Part shown: positions 53,518-62,545 of the stretch, in pieces | Numbering within the stretch: position 1 is the first letter of the stretch | Layout: each line of letters opens with the position of its first letter | Assembly (NCBI GenBank): GCA_001307505.2 | Contig: CP040925.1 | Span: 124,001 to 188,000 of the forward strand | Direction: 5' to 3' | Source of the DNA: Candidatus Phytoplasma australasiaticum subsp. taiwanense | Lineage (GTDB): Bacteria; Bacillota_I; Bacilli_A; Acholeplasmatales; Acholeplasmataceae | Length of the DNA: 64,000 bases | The notes under the pieces: model-generated | What the model saw: the letters and a program-made list of their open reading frames with translations, nothing else | Databases searched by the model: none | What the model was told of the DNA's origin: nothing | Made by a program: the position numbers and the translations under genes

Positions 53518-54168
53518 ATGGTTGTTTTATTATTTATGAAATTAAATAAAGAAGGGATGTTGATAATTATTTCGGGACCATCAGGAGTAGGTAAAGGAAC
53601 AGTTAAGAAATTATTATTAGATAGAATTAAAAATAATTTAGTTTATTCAGTTTCTATGACTACTCGAGATCCGCGAATAAATGAAAAAAATGGAAAAGAT
53701 TATTTTTTTGTTAGTAAAAAATTTTTTGAAGATAAAATTAAAGAAAATTATTTTTTAGAGTATAACGAATTCATTGGTAATTATTATGGTACTCCTAAAA
53801 TTAAAGTAATCGAAGAATTAAAAAATAATAAAGATGTCTTGTTAGAAATAGATGTTCAAGGTGCTTTAAAAATTAGTCATAATTTTATTAAAAGTAAAAG
53901 TATTTTTATTTTTTTAGCTCCTCCTTCTATTTCGATTTTACAAAATCGCATCAAATGTCGCAATACAGAATCTTTACAAACAATTAACGAACGTATTGAT
54001 AAAGCGCGTCAAGAATTATTATTAATTAAAAAAATCAAAAAGTATGATTACATGATTATTAATGACCAATTAGATGAAACGGTTAATATTATCATGTCTA
54101 TTTTAGTCGCAGAGCGTGTAAAATTTAAAAGGATGATTAAGTCTTATTCATCTAAAATTTTAATTTAA
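53518..54168 (+). CDS. gmk: Guanylate kinase
   Basis: 216 residues. P-loop ISGPSGVGKGTVKKLL near residue 18, then SVSMTTRDPRINEKNGKDYFFV (GMP binding) and LEIDVQGALKI. It phosphorylates GMP to GDP. The start is not certain: ATG 53518 has GAGAAAGA just before it, and ATG 53536 or 53557 would also give a family-like N-terminus. It is followed after 20 bases by rpoZ, the common gmk-rpoZ pair. Confidence 0.94.
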   Translation: MVVLLFMKLNKEGMLIIISGPSGVGKGTVKKLLLDRIKNNLVYSVSMTTRDPRINEKNGKDYFFVSKKFFEDKIKENYFLEYNEFIGNYYGTPKIKVIEELKNNKDVLLEIDVQGALKISHNFIKSKSIFIFLAPPSISILQNRIKCRNTESLQTINERIDKARQELLLIKKIKKYDYMIINDQLDETVNIIMSILVAERVKFKRMIKSYSSKILI

Positions 54169-54188
54169 AACTATATTTAAGAAAGGTT

Positions 54189-54425
54189 ATGAAGTTAAAG
54201 ATGCTTTCAAATCAAAAAAAAGGTTTTTCCACTTCTTCTATCGATGATTTATTGAAGTGTATTGATTCTAAATATAAATTAGCTTATGTTGCTGGTAAAA
54301 TTGCTCATGTTTTAGAAACTAAAGACGAAAATTATAAATCCCAAATTAAAGGTAAAAAAATTGTTAGTAAAGCTTTATCAGAAATAGTTAATCAAAATTT
54401 TAGAATTATTTTTATAGAAAATTAA
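54189..54425 (+). CDS. rpoZ: RNA polymerase subunit omega
   Basis: 78 residues with GAAAGG just upstream; ATG 54201 is an alternative start. The omega signature appears as SIDDLLKCIDSKYKLAYVAGKIAHVL, followed by KKIVSKALSEI. Omega wraps the C-terminus of beta' and aids assembly, of interest here because beta' has a large extension at its other end. Small size limits certainty, but the neighbour gmk supports it. Confidence 0.85.
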   Translation: MKLKMLSNQKKGFSTSSIDDLLKCIDSKYKLAYVAGKIAHVLETKDENYKSQIKGKKIVSKALSEIVNQNFRIIFIEN

Positions 54426-54465
54426 AAAAAGTTGTTGCTGTCATGATTGATGAGGTTTTATAGAA

Positions 54466-55046
54466 TTGTTAAATAAAAATCATATCCCTGTTATGATTAG
54501 GGAAGTTGTACAATATTTGAATATTAATTCTTCAGGAGTTTATGTTGATGCTACTTTAGGAATGGGTGGTCATAGCAATGCTATTTTAAACAAACTTGTT
54601 GACGGTACTTTATACTCGTTTGATCAGGATATTCAAGCTATTAGACAATGCCAAAAAAGATTTATTAATTATAAAAATATTTTTTTAATAAATAAAAATT
54701 TTTCTTTTTTATATGATGAATTATTAGCTCGTAATGTAAATAGGATCGATGGGATAGTGTTTGATTTAGGTCTATCTTTGTTGCAAATCAATGATAATGA
54801 AAGAGGTTTCAGTTATTTACGTAATAATATATTAGATATGAGAATGGATTGTAATAACCCTATTACTGCTCAATATATTCTAAATAATTATTCTTTAGAA
54901 AATTTGCAAAATATTTTCCAGATTTACGGAGAAGAACCAAAATCTCGTTCAATTGCTAAAGAAATTATTAAAAATAGACCATTTTATAGGACCGCTGAAT
55001 TAGTTAATATTACAGATAAATTTAAGAATCCTTATAATAATCGTGG
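54466..55046 (+). CDS. rsmH: 16S rRNA C1402-N4 methyltransferase RsmH (MraW), exon 1
   Basis: 581 bases from a TTG start (TGAGG 12 bases upstream) encoding [15 protein letters not shown], the SAM-binding [32 protein letters not shown] and [13 protein letters not shown]. It stops short at NPYNNR-Gly split 2+1 by intron 2 (55047-57522). With exons 2 (57523-57607) and 3 (58345-58602) the reading frame is continuous for 307 residues, the normal RsmH length. RsmH methylates N4 of C1402 in the ribosomal P site with RsmI. It lies 40 bases after rpoZ. Confidence 0.95.
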
Positions 55047-55260
55047 GGGCGCCAAAGAGGCCTAAATTTCGTGCTATTTAACCAATAGTCAGGGCCGATA
55101 AACCTTGAAAGGAGATGGTCGGTTTAGTAAACGAAAGAATACTGAATTATAGCAGACCATAAAAGCGGGTTGCGACGAAAGCAAATTAGTCAAGATGACT
55201 CCGCCACCGAATAATTCGATGGAGAAGCCTGTAATGGCCTAAGAAGGAAAATTGATGTAA

Positions 55261-55266
55261 TTATTA
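55261..55266 (+). other. EBS2 of intron 2
   Basis: TTATTA, exact complement of exon bases TAATAA (55035-55040), in the same flanking context as EBS2 of intron 1. Confidence 0.75.
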
Positions 55267-55318
55267 AACCTGTTCCGGAAGTTGTTTAAACGGACAGTCC
55301 AGAGTCTATCGACATAGT

Positions 55319-55324
55319 CCACGA
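55319..55324 (+). other. EBS1 of intron 2
   Basis: CCACGA, exact complement of exon bases TCGTGG (55041-55046). Confidence 0.82.
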
Positions 55325-55637
55325 ATGTTGGATAGTTTATCGAATAAAGAAACCTGGAATCAGCCTCTGAACGAGGATACTTCCCCTAAAGAATTAAGGT
55401 AGAAATTTAGTGTAACTTGGAGAATCCTAAAACTAAGTAATTAAATTTACTAATCCGGAAATAAAAGCCCGGATGGTCAAGGATAAAGCATCTTCTTAGT
55501 AGTCGTAAAAGTAAACCTAAATTTGGAATAATTTAGTTAATCGTCTTACCAAGAAGAGAGTTAATCACTCTTATAGGGCGAAAGAAGAAAGTAATTTACT
55601 AGTTATTCAATGGTATCGGGAAAGGGGTTGATATATT

Positions 55638-57357
55638 ATGTCAACAACAGTTTCGCCAGAAACTAAACTTTTACGAACATTGAATAAGATTCAATATTGT
55701 TCATCAAATGGTTATTCTCTAAAAAGAGAGTTGCAGCAAGGAATGAATAACTTTTGCAACACGTTAACAGCATTTAATAAAATTGCGGCTAACAAAGGAG
55801 CGGGTACACCTGGAATTGACAATAAAACCATCGATGGAATTAATCTGGAAAGATTACAAAGATACCATCGGGAATACGTCAACAATGGTTACCACCCAAA
55901 GCCAGTTAAAAGAATCTTCATTCCTAAAGATAATAAAAAAACCGACCTTTGGGCATACCGACCATCAAGGATAGATTGATGCAAAAATGCCTGGAACAAC
56001 TCTTAACTTCCTATTTCGAAAATATCTTCTCAGAATGGAGTTTTGGATTTAGAACCAAAAAATCTGGTCATGACGCTATCAAACGCGTCAAACAAAGATT
56101 TAAAGGAATTGATTACCTTGTCAAAATTGACTTAAAAGGCTACTTTGATACCATCAATCATGAGATTCTGATGAGAACCTTCAATCAGTTCATCAAAAAG
56201 CATAAAACACTCGCAACCATTAAACAAATGGTTAAAAGCGGGCTTCATTAAAGATGGCATCAAATATGAATCTTTATCAGGCTCTCCTCAAGGAGGGATT
56301 ATTTCTCCTTTATTGGCGAATGTATATTTACACCACATTGACCTGAAAATGGAGAGACTGATTAAAGAAGGAATACCGATTAGGAAGAGTAACCCAAAAT
56401 ATAAGAAAGCATGGTCTAAAAACCAACATCATAGTCTGGTAATTGATAGTCATATCAATCTAAATCCAAAAATAAGAGTTGAATATAGCCGGTATGCTGA
56501 TGACTTTATTATTGGCGTTAAGGGAGAATATAATGAGGCGTATAACATCAAAAACCAAGTAACACAGTGGTTAGAGCAAGACCTAAACCTTACGATTAGT
56601 AAGGATAAGTCAAAAATTGTGAAAGCCAGCAAAGGAACGAGGTTTCTATCCTACATGATCAAGGTCAACCCCACCAATAAAACTCGTCAAGAGAAGGCCA
56701 CCAAGAATTCCTTAAATGGCAAAGTTCTTGTCCGAATTCCCCAAGCGAAAGCGGAAGAATATGGATATGAATACAATTGGTTAAAAGAGGGAAAGGTGAA
56801 ACACGACGAAACATTAGCAGAAAGGGATGAATTAGAAATAATCCGGACCTATAAGACAATTGTTAGAGGAATTATCCAATACTTTTGTTTAGCTAACAAT
56901 CTCGGGGTCTTAACCCATTTAAATTATCTAGCGGAATATAGCTGTTTGAAAACGCTGGCAAGAAAACAGAAAACGTCAATTGCTAGAGTTCGAAAGAAAT
57001 GTAAAATTGGTTCAACTTGGGGGATTGTTTATATTAACAAAAGGGAAACCCAATACGAACCATGGAATGTTTACACTTGGGACAAAATTAAAAAAATGCG
57101 TAATTATAAGGGAAACCCCGGAAATTACCATTAATAGATTTATATTCCAAGGTTGTACTCATCTAATTGACCGTCTAAAAGCGGAATGTTGTGAGAATTG
57201 CGACAAAACAACCCAACTTCAAATTCATCACATTGGGATGGTCCGCAATAAGCATTACCAAAGTATCATGAATAAAAGAACAAAGGTATTGTGTAAAGAT
57301 TGTCATCGCAAGATAACCAATCAACAAATACATGATATTAGAAAACAAGAACAATAA
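55638..57357 (+). pseudogene. Intron 2 reverse transcriptase/maturase/HNH endonuclease, three frameshifts
   Basis: Starts at ATG 55638 (MSTTVSPETKLLRTLNKIQY). Frameshifts occur at an A run near 55929-55939 (before PLGIPTIKDR), near 56233-56237 (before AGFIKDG) and near 57110-57118 (after MRNYKG). Between them all parts are present: RT core with GSPQGGIISPLLANVYL and YADD, a maturase X region with a Trp at the site where intron 1 has TGA, and the HNH text CENC, HHIGM, CKDCHRK. No single frame covers more than a third of the protein. It is about 70% similar by eye to the intron 1 copy. Confidence 0.9.
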
Positions 57358-57417
57358 GAATAAATAGCTAATTAACCGCGAGGAGACATTAGTTCTCGAG
57401 AGAGAGTGAATTATGGA

Positions 57418-57452
57418 AAGCCGGATGCTGGGAAACTTGCTTGTCCGGTTTG
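57418..57452 (+). other. Group II intron domain V of intron 2
   Basis: Hairpin AAAGCCGGATGC with a GAAA tetraloop and closing GTCCGGTTT; AGC triad present. Confidence 0.85.
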
Positions 57453-57522
57453 GACGGGGGCTGATTGTAAATAAAACAGCAAAGACAAATCGCTGAATAA
57501 AACGCAATTAATCTATCCGCAT

Positions 57523-57607
57523 ACATAGTGCCAAAAGAATTTTTCAAGCTTTGCGTATAGAAGTTAATCAAGAATTAAAATGTTTAAAAGTAGCTTTAGA
57601 ACAAAGT
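57523..57607 (+). CDS. rsmH: RsmH exon 2 (85-base internal exon)
   Basis: Encodes HSAKRIFQALRIEVN and QELKCLKVALEQS, the conserved HPAxRxFQALRIxVNxEL block of RsmH. The exon begins with one base that completes the Gly codon of exon 1 and ends on a full codon (AGT). It is flanked on both sides by group II introns and would be useless unless both are removed. Confidence 0.93.
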
Positions 57608-57896
57608 GGGCGCAAAAGATGCGCATAATTCCGCTATTTAACGCATAGCCTGGAGTGATAATCTCCAGAGGTCACGTAAACACTGTAAGGTGGGCTTGAT
57701 TAATTGTCTCGAAAGAGTAATTAATAACAGCAAAAGCACGCAAGCGCGATGAGACGAAATATCTAGTCAATAAGTCAGCGCCAGACCAGAAGTTAAGGAG
57801 AAGGTGAAAATCCCTAAGCGGTTAAGTAGCGTGGTAATCTGTAAACATTCTGGTAAGATATTGACACCAGGATTAGGAAAGATATATAATATAAAA

Positions 57897-57902
57897 ACTT
57901 TG
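57897..57902 (+). other. EBS1 of intron 3
   Basis: ACTTTG, exact complement of exon bases CAAAGT (57602-57607). Confidence 0.75.
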
Positions 57903-58237
57903 GTATTATATATATTATCAATATGGTTAAAAAACTAACCCTTTTCTACACTAATTTCATTAAAATATTGTTATTAATATTTTTATGAATGCTCCAATTG
58001 GCAACAATTGTAAACTGCACCTAACACTTCTCGTAGAATTATGTCGTAACTTTGATCTCCCTAAAAGCACCACCAAAGGGTTAAAACTAACAGCTGTTAG
58101 GCTCAAGGGAAAAGCGAAACTTACAGTAGTCGTCAGTTTAATTCTAGAATTGGAATATTTTAGAAGAACCTGACCACGGCAAAGGGTAATAACCTTTACA
58201 TGGCGAAAGAGTTTCAATATCTGTAATCAGATATTAG

Positions 58238-58273
58238 GCGCCGGATGCTTGGAAACTTGCTTGTCCGGTTCTG
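58238..58273 (+). other. Group II intron domain V of intron 3
   Basis: Hairpin GCGCCGGATGC with a GAAA tetraloop and closing GTCCGGTTC. The triad reads CGC instead of AGC, a variant known in some bacterial group II classes. Confidence 0.75.
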
Positions 58274-58344
58274 TGGGGGGCTAATTGCGAATATGAAAGT
58301 TAAATTATCAATGCACTTTCTAAACCGAGTTAATCTATCCCGAT

Positions 58345-58602
58345 TTAAAATTATTAAAAAAAGGTGGTATTATAGTTGTTATTAGTTTTAATTCTTTAGA
58401 AGATCGTTTGGTAAAACATTTTTTTAAAAAGAATAGTTCTAATGATGCCATTTTATCTCGCTTGCCCATTCAACAACAATATTTACCGATTCCTGCTTTA
58501 AGAATAATAAATAAAAAAGTTCTTCGTCCGTCTGCTGAAGAACAAGCTTTTAATTCTTGTAGTCGTTCAGCTAAACTTAGAGCTGCTATTAAGAATATAT
58601 AA
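58345..58602 (+). CDS. rsmH: RsmH exon 3
   Basis: 85 codons plus [23 protein letters not shown], then RLVKHFFKK and the C-terminal [20 protein letters not shown], all standard for the end of RsmH. In the unspliced message it would follow intron 3 with no start codon. The frame is in phase with exon 2 once intron 3 is removed. Confidence 0.94.
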   Translation, partial: LKLLKKGGIIVVISFNSLEDRLVKHFFKKNSSNDAILSRLPIQQQYLPIPALRIINKKVLRPSAEEQAFNSCSRSAKLRAAIKNI

Positions 58603-58916
58603 AAATAATTTTTATATTTTGTTAGAAATTATATTTTTATTATATTTTTTTTGTTGATATAAATAGATATATTTTTTTATGATATAATGATAAATGTGTA
58701 TATTCTGTGAATATTTTATATTATTTGAGGTAATTTCGGAATAATATAAAATATTTTATTTTTTAATTTGATTATTTATTATAATAAATTAAATTATTTT
58801 TTATATTAATAAAAAATTTTTTATATATGTTATTTTCTTATAAAAATTAAGAATTTATATATATAAATATAAAGTAAATATTTTATTTACCTAAAATAGG
58901 AAAGGTAATTCAAGTA
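58603..58916 (+). promoter_or_regulatory. 314-base gap with probable promoter of the S10 operon
   Basis: TTGATA (58654-58659), 18 bases, TATGAT (58678-58683), with a TATAAT overlapping at 58683. A leader of about 230 bases follows, with AGGAAAGG before rpsJ. In many bacteria L4 or other proteins regulate from this leader, but I see no fold I can name. Confidence 0.5.
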
Positions 58917-59231
58917 ATGAAAAAAAAACCAGAAATTTTTCAAATTTGTTTAAAAACTTATGATTTTAAAATGTTAAAACCAACTGTTCAAAAAATTATT
59001 GATAGTATTATTGCAACTGGAGCCAAAATAAAAGGTCCTATACCATTGCCTACTCGTAAAGAAATATTTACTGTTTTGCGATCTACTTTTGTTAATAAAG
59101 ATAGTCGAGAACAATTTGGTCGTTTTACTCATAAACGTTTAATTCAGATTATTAACCCTAATGCTCAAACTATTGACGCATTAACTCGTATTAATATTCC
59201 AAAATCTGTAGATATTAGTATTAAACAATAA
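58917..59231 (+). CDS. rpsJ: 30S ribosomal protein S10
   Basis: 104 residues. [22 protein letters not shown] and the FTHKRLIQI segment match S10. It is first in the S10 operon, with AAAGG before the ATG. S10 also acts as NusE in antitermination. Confidence 0.97.
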   Translation: MKKKPEIFQICLKTYDFKMLKPTVQKIIDSIIATGAKIKGPIPLPTRKEIFTVLRSTFVNKDSREQFGRFTHKRLIQIINPNAQTIDALTRINIPKSVDISIKQ

Positions 59232-59328
59232 TTTTTAGTAATTTTTTATTAATAAAAATATCGTATTAATTTAGTTAATATTATTTTTTTATTTTTTATT
59301 ACTATTTTAAAAGGAGATATTATTTAAC

Positions 59329-59994
59329 ATGTCTAAAGGAATTTTAGGACGAAAAATAGGTATGACGCAATTCTTTGATCATGATCAAGGTTTAGTAATC
59401 CCTGTCACTATCGTTCATGTTGCTGATAATGTTGTTTTGCAACAAAAAAATCTAGAAAAAGATGGTTATCAAGCGACGCAATTAGCTTTTGGAACTAAAA
59501 AAGAAAAAAATACGACAAAACCGCTTCAAGGTCATTTTAGTAAATATAATTCTTCCCCTAAATCTTTTGTACGTGAAATTGTTTTTAATCATAATACCTT
59601 AAATGAATTATCTCAGTTAACTCCGGGACAAATTGTGGATATTAACATTTTTAATTCCGGAGATTTTGTAGATGTAACAGGAATTAGCAAAGGTAAAGGT
59701 TTTTCGGGAGTTATTAAAAAATATAATCAAACTATTGGTCCAAAAAGTCATGGTTCTCGATTTCATCGAAGACCAGGTTCTAATGGTCCTATAAAAGGAA
59801 ATCAAAAAGGTAAACATTTACCTGGCCAAATGGGTTTTCATAAGGTGACTATGCAAAATTTAAAAATTATATCAATAATATCTGATAAAGATGTTATTTT
59901 GATTAAAGGCAGCATCCCTGGCCCTAATAAAGGTTTTGTGATGATCAAATCAACTGTTAAAAAAACTAATAAAGAGGCTATATCTCATGCTTAA
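59329..59994 (+). CDS. rplC: 50S ribosomal protein L3
   Basis: 221 residues, typical start SKGILGRKIGMTQFF and the central loop GPKSHGSRFHRRPGSNG that approaches the peptidyl-transferase centre. AAAGGAGA precedes the ATG. Its end overlaps rplD by 8 bases. Confidence 0.97.
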   Translation: MSKGILGRKIGMTQFFDHDQGLVIPVTIVHVADNVVLQQKNLEKDGYQATQLAFGTKKEKNTTKPLQGHFSKYNSSPKSFVREIVFNHNTLNELSQLTPGQIVDINIFNSGDFVDVTGISKGKGFSGVIKKYNQTIGPKSHGSRFHRRPGSNGPIKGNQKGKHLPGQMGFHKVTMQNLKIISIISDKDVILIKGSIPGPNKGFVMIKSTVKKTNKEAISHA

Positions 59995-60622
59995 GTGTAA
60001 CGTTATTAATATACATGGTCAACCATGTGAAGAAATAATTTTATCAGATAAAATTTTTGGAATCAAATTGCATCAACAAGTAATTTATGATGTAATTAAT
60101 CAACAAAGAGCTGCTAAAAGGCTTGGCAATCATAAAACTAAAAATCGTTCTGAAGTTTCAGGGGGCGGTCGTAAACCTTGGGCTCAAAAAGGAACAGGTA
60201 GATCTCGTCAAGGAACTATTCGTTCTCCTATTTGGCGAGGCGGGGGTCATACTTTTGCTTTGAAAAAAAGAGATTATCATTTTAAAATTAATGCTAAGAT
60301 TCGTAAATTGGCTTTTTATTCAGCTTTATCTTGGCACTTCCGCAATAACAGTTTAATAGTTTTAGATTCTTTAGATTTACAAACTTCAAAAACTAAAGAA
60401 TTTACAAAATTATTAACAGAATTAAATGTTAATTTGGATTATAAAATTTTAATTGTAGTACAAGAATTAACTGATAATTTAATCAAATCTACTAATAATA
60501 TATCTCAAGTTATTTTAGAAAGTGTTAATCATTTTAGTGTTTATCAAATTTTCCAAGCAAAATATTTAATTATTACTCGTCAAGCGATTAATTATTTGGA
60601 AGGAACAGTTGCGAATGAATAA
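59987..60622 (+). CDS. rplD: 50S ribosomal protein L4
   Basis: 211 residues. The extended loop text GGGRKPWAQKGTGRSRQGTI that lines the exit tunnel is intact. It starts inside the end of rplC, so coupled translation is likely. Confidence 0.97.
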   Translation: MLKCNVINIHGQPCEEIILSDKIFGIKLHQQVIYDVINQQRAAKRLGNHKTKNRSEVSGGGRKPWAQKGTGRSRQGTIRSPIWRGGGHTFALKKRDYHFKINAKIRKLAFYSALSWHFRNNSLIVLDSLDLQTSKTKEFTKLLTELNVNLDYKILIVVQELTDNLIKSTNNISQVILESVNHFSVYQIFQAKYLIITRQAINYLEGTVANE

Positions 60623-60908
60623 ATATTATAAATATATTAAAGCTCCTATAATTACCGAAGCAACTAATAAACAAATGGATTTGTATAATAAATATTTTTT
60701 CAAGATTGATAAAAATATTAATAAAATAGAAATTAAAAAAGCTATAGAATATATTTTTAAAGTTAATGTTATGTCTGTTAATATTATGAATGTTTTACCA
60801 AAATTTAAAAGAAAAGGTAAATATTCTGGTTACACCTCAGCTTATAAAAAAGCTATTGTGAAAGTTGTTCCGGGACAAAGAATTAACGGATTTAGTGAAA
60901 TTAAATAA
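60615..60908 (+). CDS. rplW: 50S ribosomal protein L23
   Basis: 97 residues from ATG 60615, overlapping the end of rplD. The family pattern (KAPIITEATNKQM, IEIKKAIEYIFKVNV) is clear. L23 sits at the tunnel exit and docks SRP and trigger factor. Confidence 0.95.
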   Translation: MNKYYKYIKAPIITEATNKQMDLYNKYFFKIDKNINKIEIKKAIEYIFKVNVMSVNIMNVLPKFKRKGKYSGYTSAYKKAIVKVVPGQRINGFSEIK

Positions 60909-60999
60909 TATTCAATAAGATTTATAATTTTTTTGAAGTTTTAATTATTTAAAAAAATTTTAAATTATATTTAACAAATTAAAGGAAAAAAGGTTAATT

Positions 61000-61830
61000 A
61001 TGTCTATCAAAAAATACAAACCTACCTCTAATGGCCATAGAAATATGCAATTACAAAGTTTTAACGAACTTACTACTTCTAAACCGGAAAAAAAGTTATT
61101 ATTATTTAAAAGTAATACAGGAGGACGTAATAATCGAGGTGTTATTACTGTAAGAGGTCATGGAGGCGGAGCTAAACAAAAAATTCGTCTTATAGATTTT
61201 AAGCGTGATAAAGATGGTATTTTAGGTAAGGTCGCTACTATCGAATACGATCCTAAAAGGAATGCTTATATTTCTTTAATCCATTATCAAGATGGTGAAA
61301 AAAGATATATTTTATCTTTAAAAGGATTAACTGTTGGTAGTTATATTTCATCAGGTTTAGGATCCGATATTAAAGTAGGAAATGTTTTACCTTTAAAAAA
61401 TCTTCCTATCGGTTCAGTTGTGAGTAATATTGAATTAAAACCTGGTAAAGGTGGCCAATTAGCTCGCGGAGCTGGTGCTTATGCTACTATTGTATCTCGT
61501 GAAGATAAATATGTAGTTTTAAATTTACCGTCAGGAGAAATTCGTAAAGTTTTATCTACATGTAGAGCTACTATAGGAGCTATAGGCAATGATACTTATA
61601 AATTAATTCGAAATGGTAAAGCAGGAAGATCGCGTTATTTAAATAAAAGGCCTAAAGTAAGAGGTACCGCTATGAATCCTAATGATCATGCTCATGGTGG
61701 TGGCGAAGGACGTAGTCCTATTGGATATGTTTCTTCAAGAAGTTATACTGGTAAACCTGATCGTGGTATTAAAACGCGCAAAAAAAATAAAAAATCTACA
61801 AGTTTAATATTAAAACGTCGTAAAAAATAA
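61000..61830 (+). CDS. rplB: 50S ribosomal protein L2
   Basis: 276 residues. [14 protein letters not shown] start, [12 protein letters not shown], and the C-terminal [17 protein letters not shown] segment with its conserved His. AAAGGAAAAAAGG precedes the ATG. Confidence 0.98.
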   Translation: MSIKKYKPTSNGHRNMQLQSFNELTTSKPEKKLLLFKSNTGGRNNRGVITVRGHGGGAKQKIRLIDFKRDKDGILGKVATIEYDPKRNAYISLIHYQDGEKRYILSLKGLTVGSYISSGLGSDIKVGNVLPLKNLPIGSVVSNIELKPGKGGQLARGAGAYATIVSREDKYVVLNLPSGEIRKVLSTCRATIGAIGNDTYKLIRNGKAGRSRYLNKRPKVRGTAMNPNDHAHGGGEGRSPIGYVSSRSYTGKPDRGIKTRKKNKKSTSLILKRRKK

Positions 61831-61847
61831 GGAGTTTAATAGTAATA

Positions 61848-62129
61848 ATGAGTCGTTCTATTAAAAAGGGGTTTTTTGCTGATCATAATTTATTATCTAA
61901 AGTGATGCGACAAGAAAAACAAAAAATTAAAAAAACTATAAAAACTTATTCTCGTGATACTAGTATAATACCTGAATTTGTTGGTCATAAAATTGCTGTT
62001 CATAATGGTAAAGATTTTACAGATTTATTTATTACCGAAGATATGGTAGGTTATAAATTAGGTTCTTTTGCTTTTACTCGTAAACATGTAGTTCATGCTA
62101 AAAAAGATAAAAGTTCACAAAAAAAATAA
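61848..62129 (+). CDS. rpsS: 30S ribosomal protein S19
   Basis: 93 residues, MSRSIKKGFFADHNLL and IPEFVGHKIAVHNGKDF as in the family. AAGGAG lies about 13 bases before the ATG. It follows rplB by 17 bases. Confidence 0.97.
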   Translation: MSRSIKKGFFADHNLLSKVMRQEKQKIKKTIKTYSRDTSIIPEFVGHKIAVHNGKDFTDLFITEDMVGYKLGSFAFTRKHVVHAKKDKSSQKK

Positions 62130-62158
62130 AGTTCTAGGAAAGCGAGAAAATTTATAAA

Positions 62159-62545
62159 ATGATTAACAATGATGTAAAAGCTATCGCTAAACGAGTACCG
62201 ATAGCGCCTAGAAAAATACGTTTAGTTATTGATTTAATTCGTGATAAATCTATTGAAGAAGCTCAAGCTATTTTGGATTTCACTAATAAAGCTGCTGCCA
62301 TTGTGGTTTCAAAATTATTAAAAAGTGCTGTTTCTAATGCTGTTAATAATTTTAATTTTAATATTAATAATTTATATGTTAAAAAAATTTTTGTTAATCA
62401 AGGTGTTAGAATGAAACGATTATTACCTCGAGCTAAAGGAAGAAGTAATCAAATTCAAAAAAATACTAGTCATATAACTATTTTTGTGGCTTCAAACGAA
62501 TCTGAATCAGAAAGGAAGGTAGTGTCTAGTGGGTCAAAAGAGTAG
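62159..62545 (+). CDS. rplV: 50S ribosomal protein L22
   Basis: 128 residues. Conserved [18 protein letters not shown] and the beta-hairpin region [25 protein letters not shown] that reaches into the exit tunnel. The last 17 bases overlap rpsC. Confidence 0.95.
   Translation: MINNDVKAIAKRVPIAPRKIRLVIDLIRDKSIEEAQAILDFTNKAAAIVVSKLLKSAVSNAVNNFNFNINNLYVKKIFVNQGVRMKRLLPRAKGRSNQIQKNTSHITIFVASNESESERKVVSSGSKE

Larger units (their letters stand above)
55047..57522 (+). mobile_element. Group II intron 2, inserted in rsmH
   Basis: 2476 bases from GGGCGCC to CTATCCGCAT; closely related to intron 1 along its length. EBS1 CCACGA (55319-55324) is the exact complement of the last six exon bases TCGTGG (55041-55046). 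EBS2 TTATTA (55261-55266) is the exact complement of TAATAA (55035-55040). Domain IV holds a frameshifted reverse transcriptase gene (55638-57357), and domain V is at 57418-57452. G+C is clearly higher than in neighbouring genes. Confidence 0.95.
57608..58344 (+). mobile_element. Group II intron 3, ORF-less, inserted in rsmH
   Basis: 737 bases from GGGCGCAAAAG to CTATCCCGAT. It has no reverse transcriptase: the largest frame (57985-58173) resembles no RT part. EBS1 ACTTTG (57897-57902) is the exact complement of exon bases CAAAGT (57602-57607), and it sits in the loop of a long A/T-only stem (GATATATAAT/ATTATATATATTATC). A likely EBS2, TTCTGG at 57848, pairs with TTAGAA with two G-U pairs. 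The 5' half differs from introns 1 and 2 while domain V is close to that of intron 2. Confidence 0.88.

Noticed and set aside
57985-58173. 62-codon frame inside intron 3, with an overlapping minus-strand frame (57960-58217)
   Set aside because: It resembles no RT, maturase or endonuclease segment; the region is better explained as ribozyme domains II-IV.
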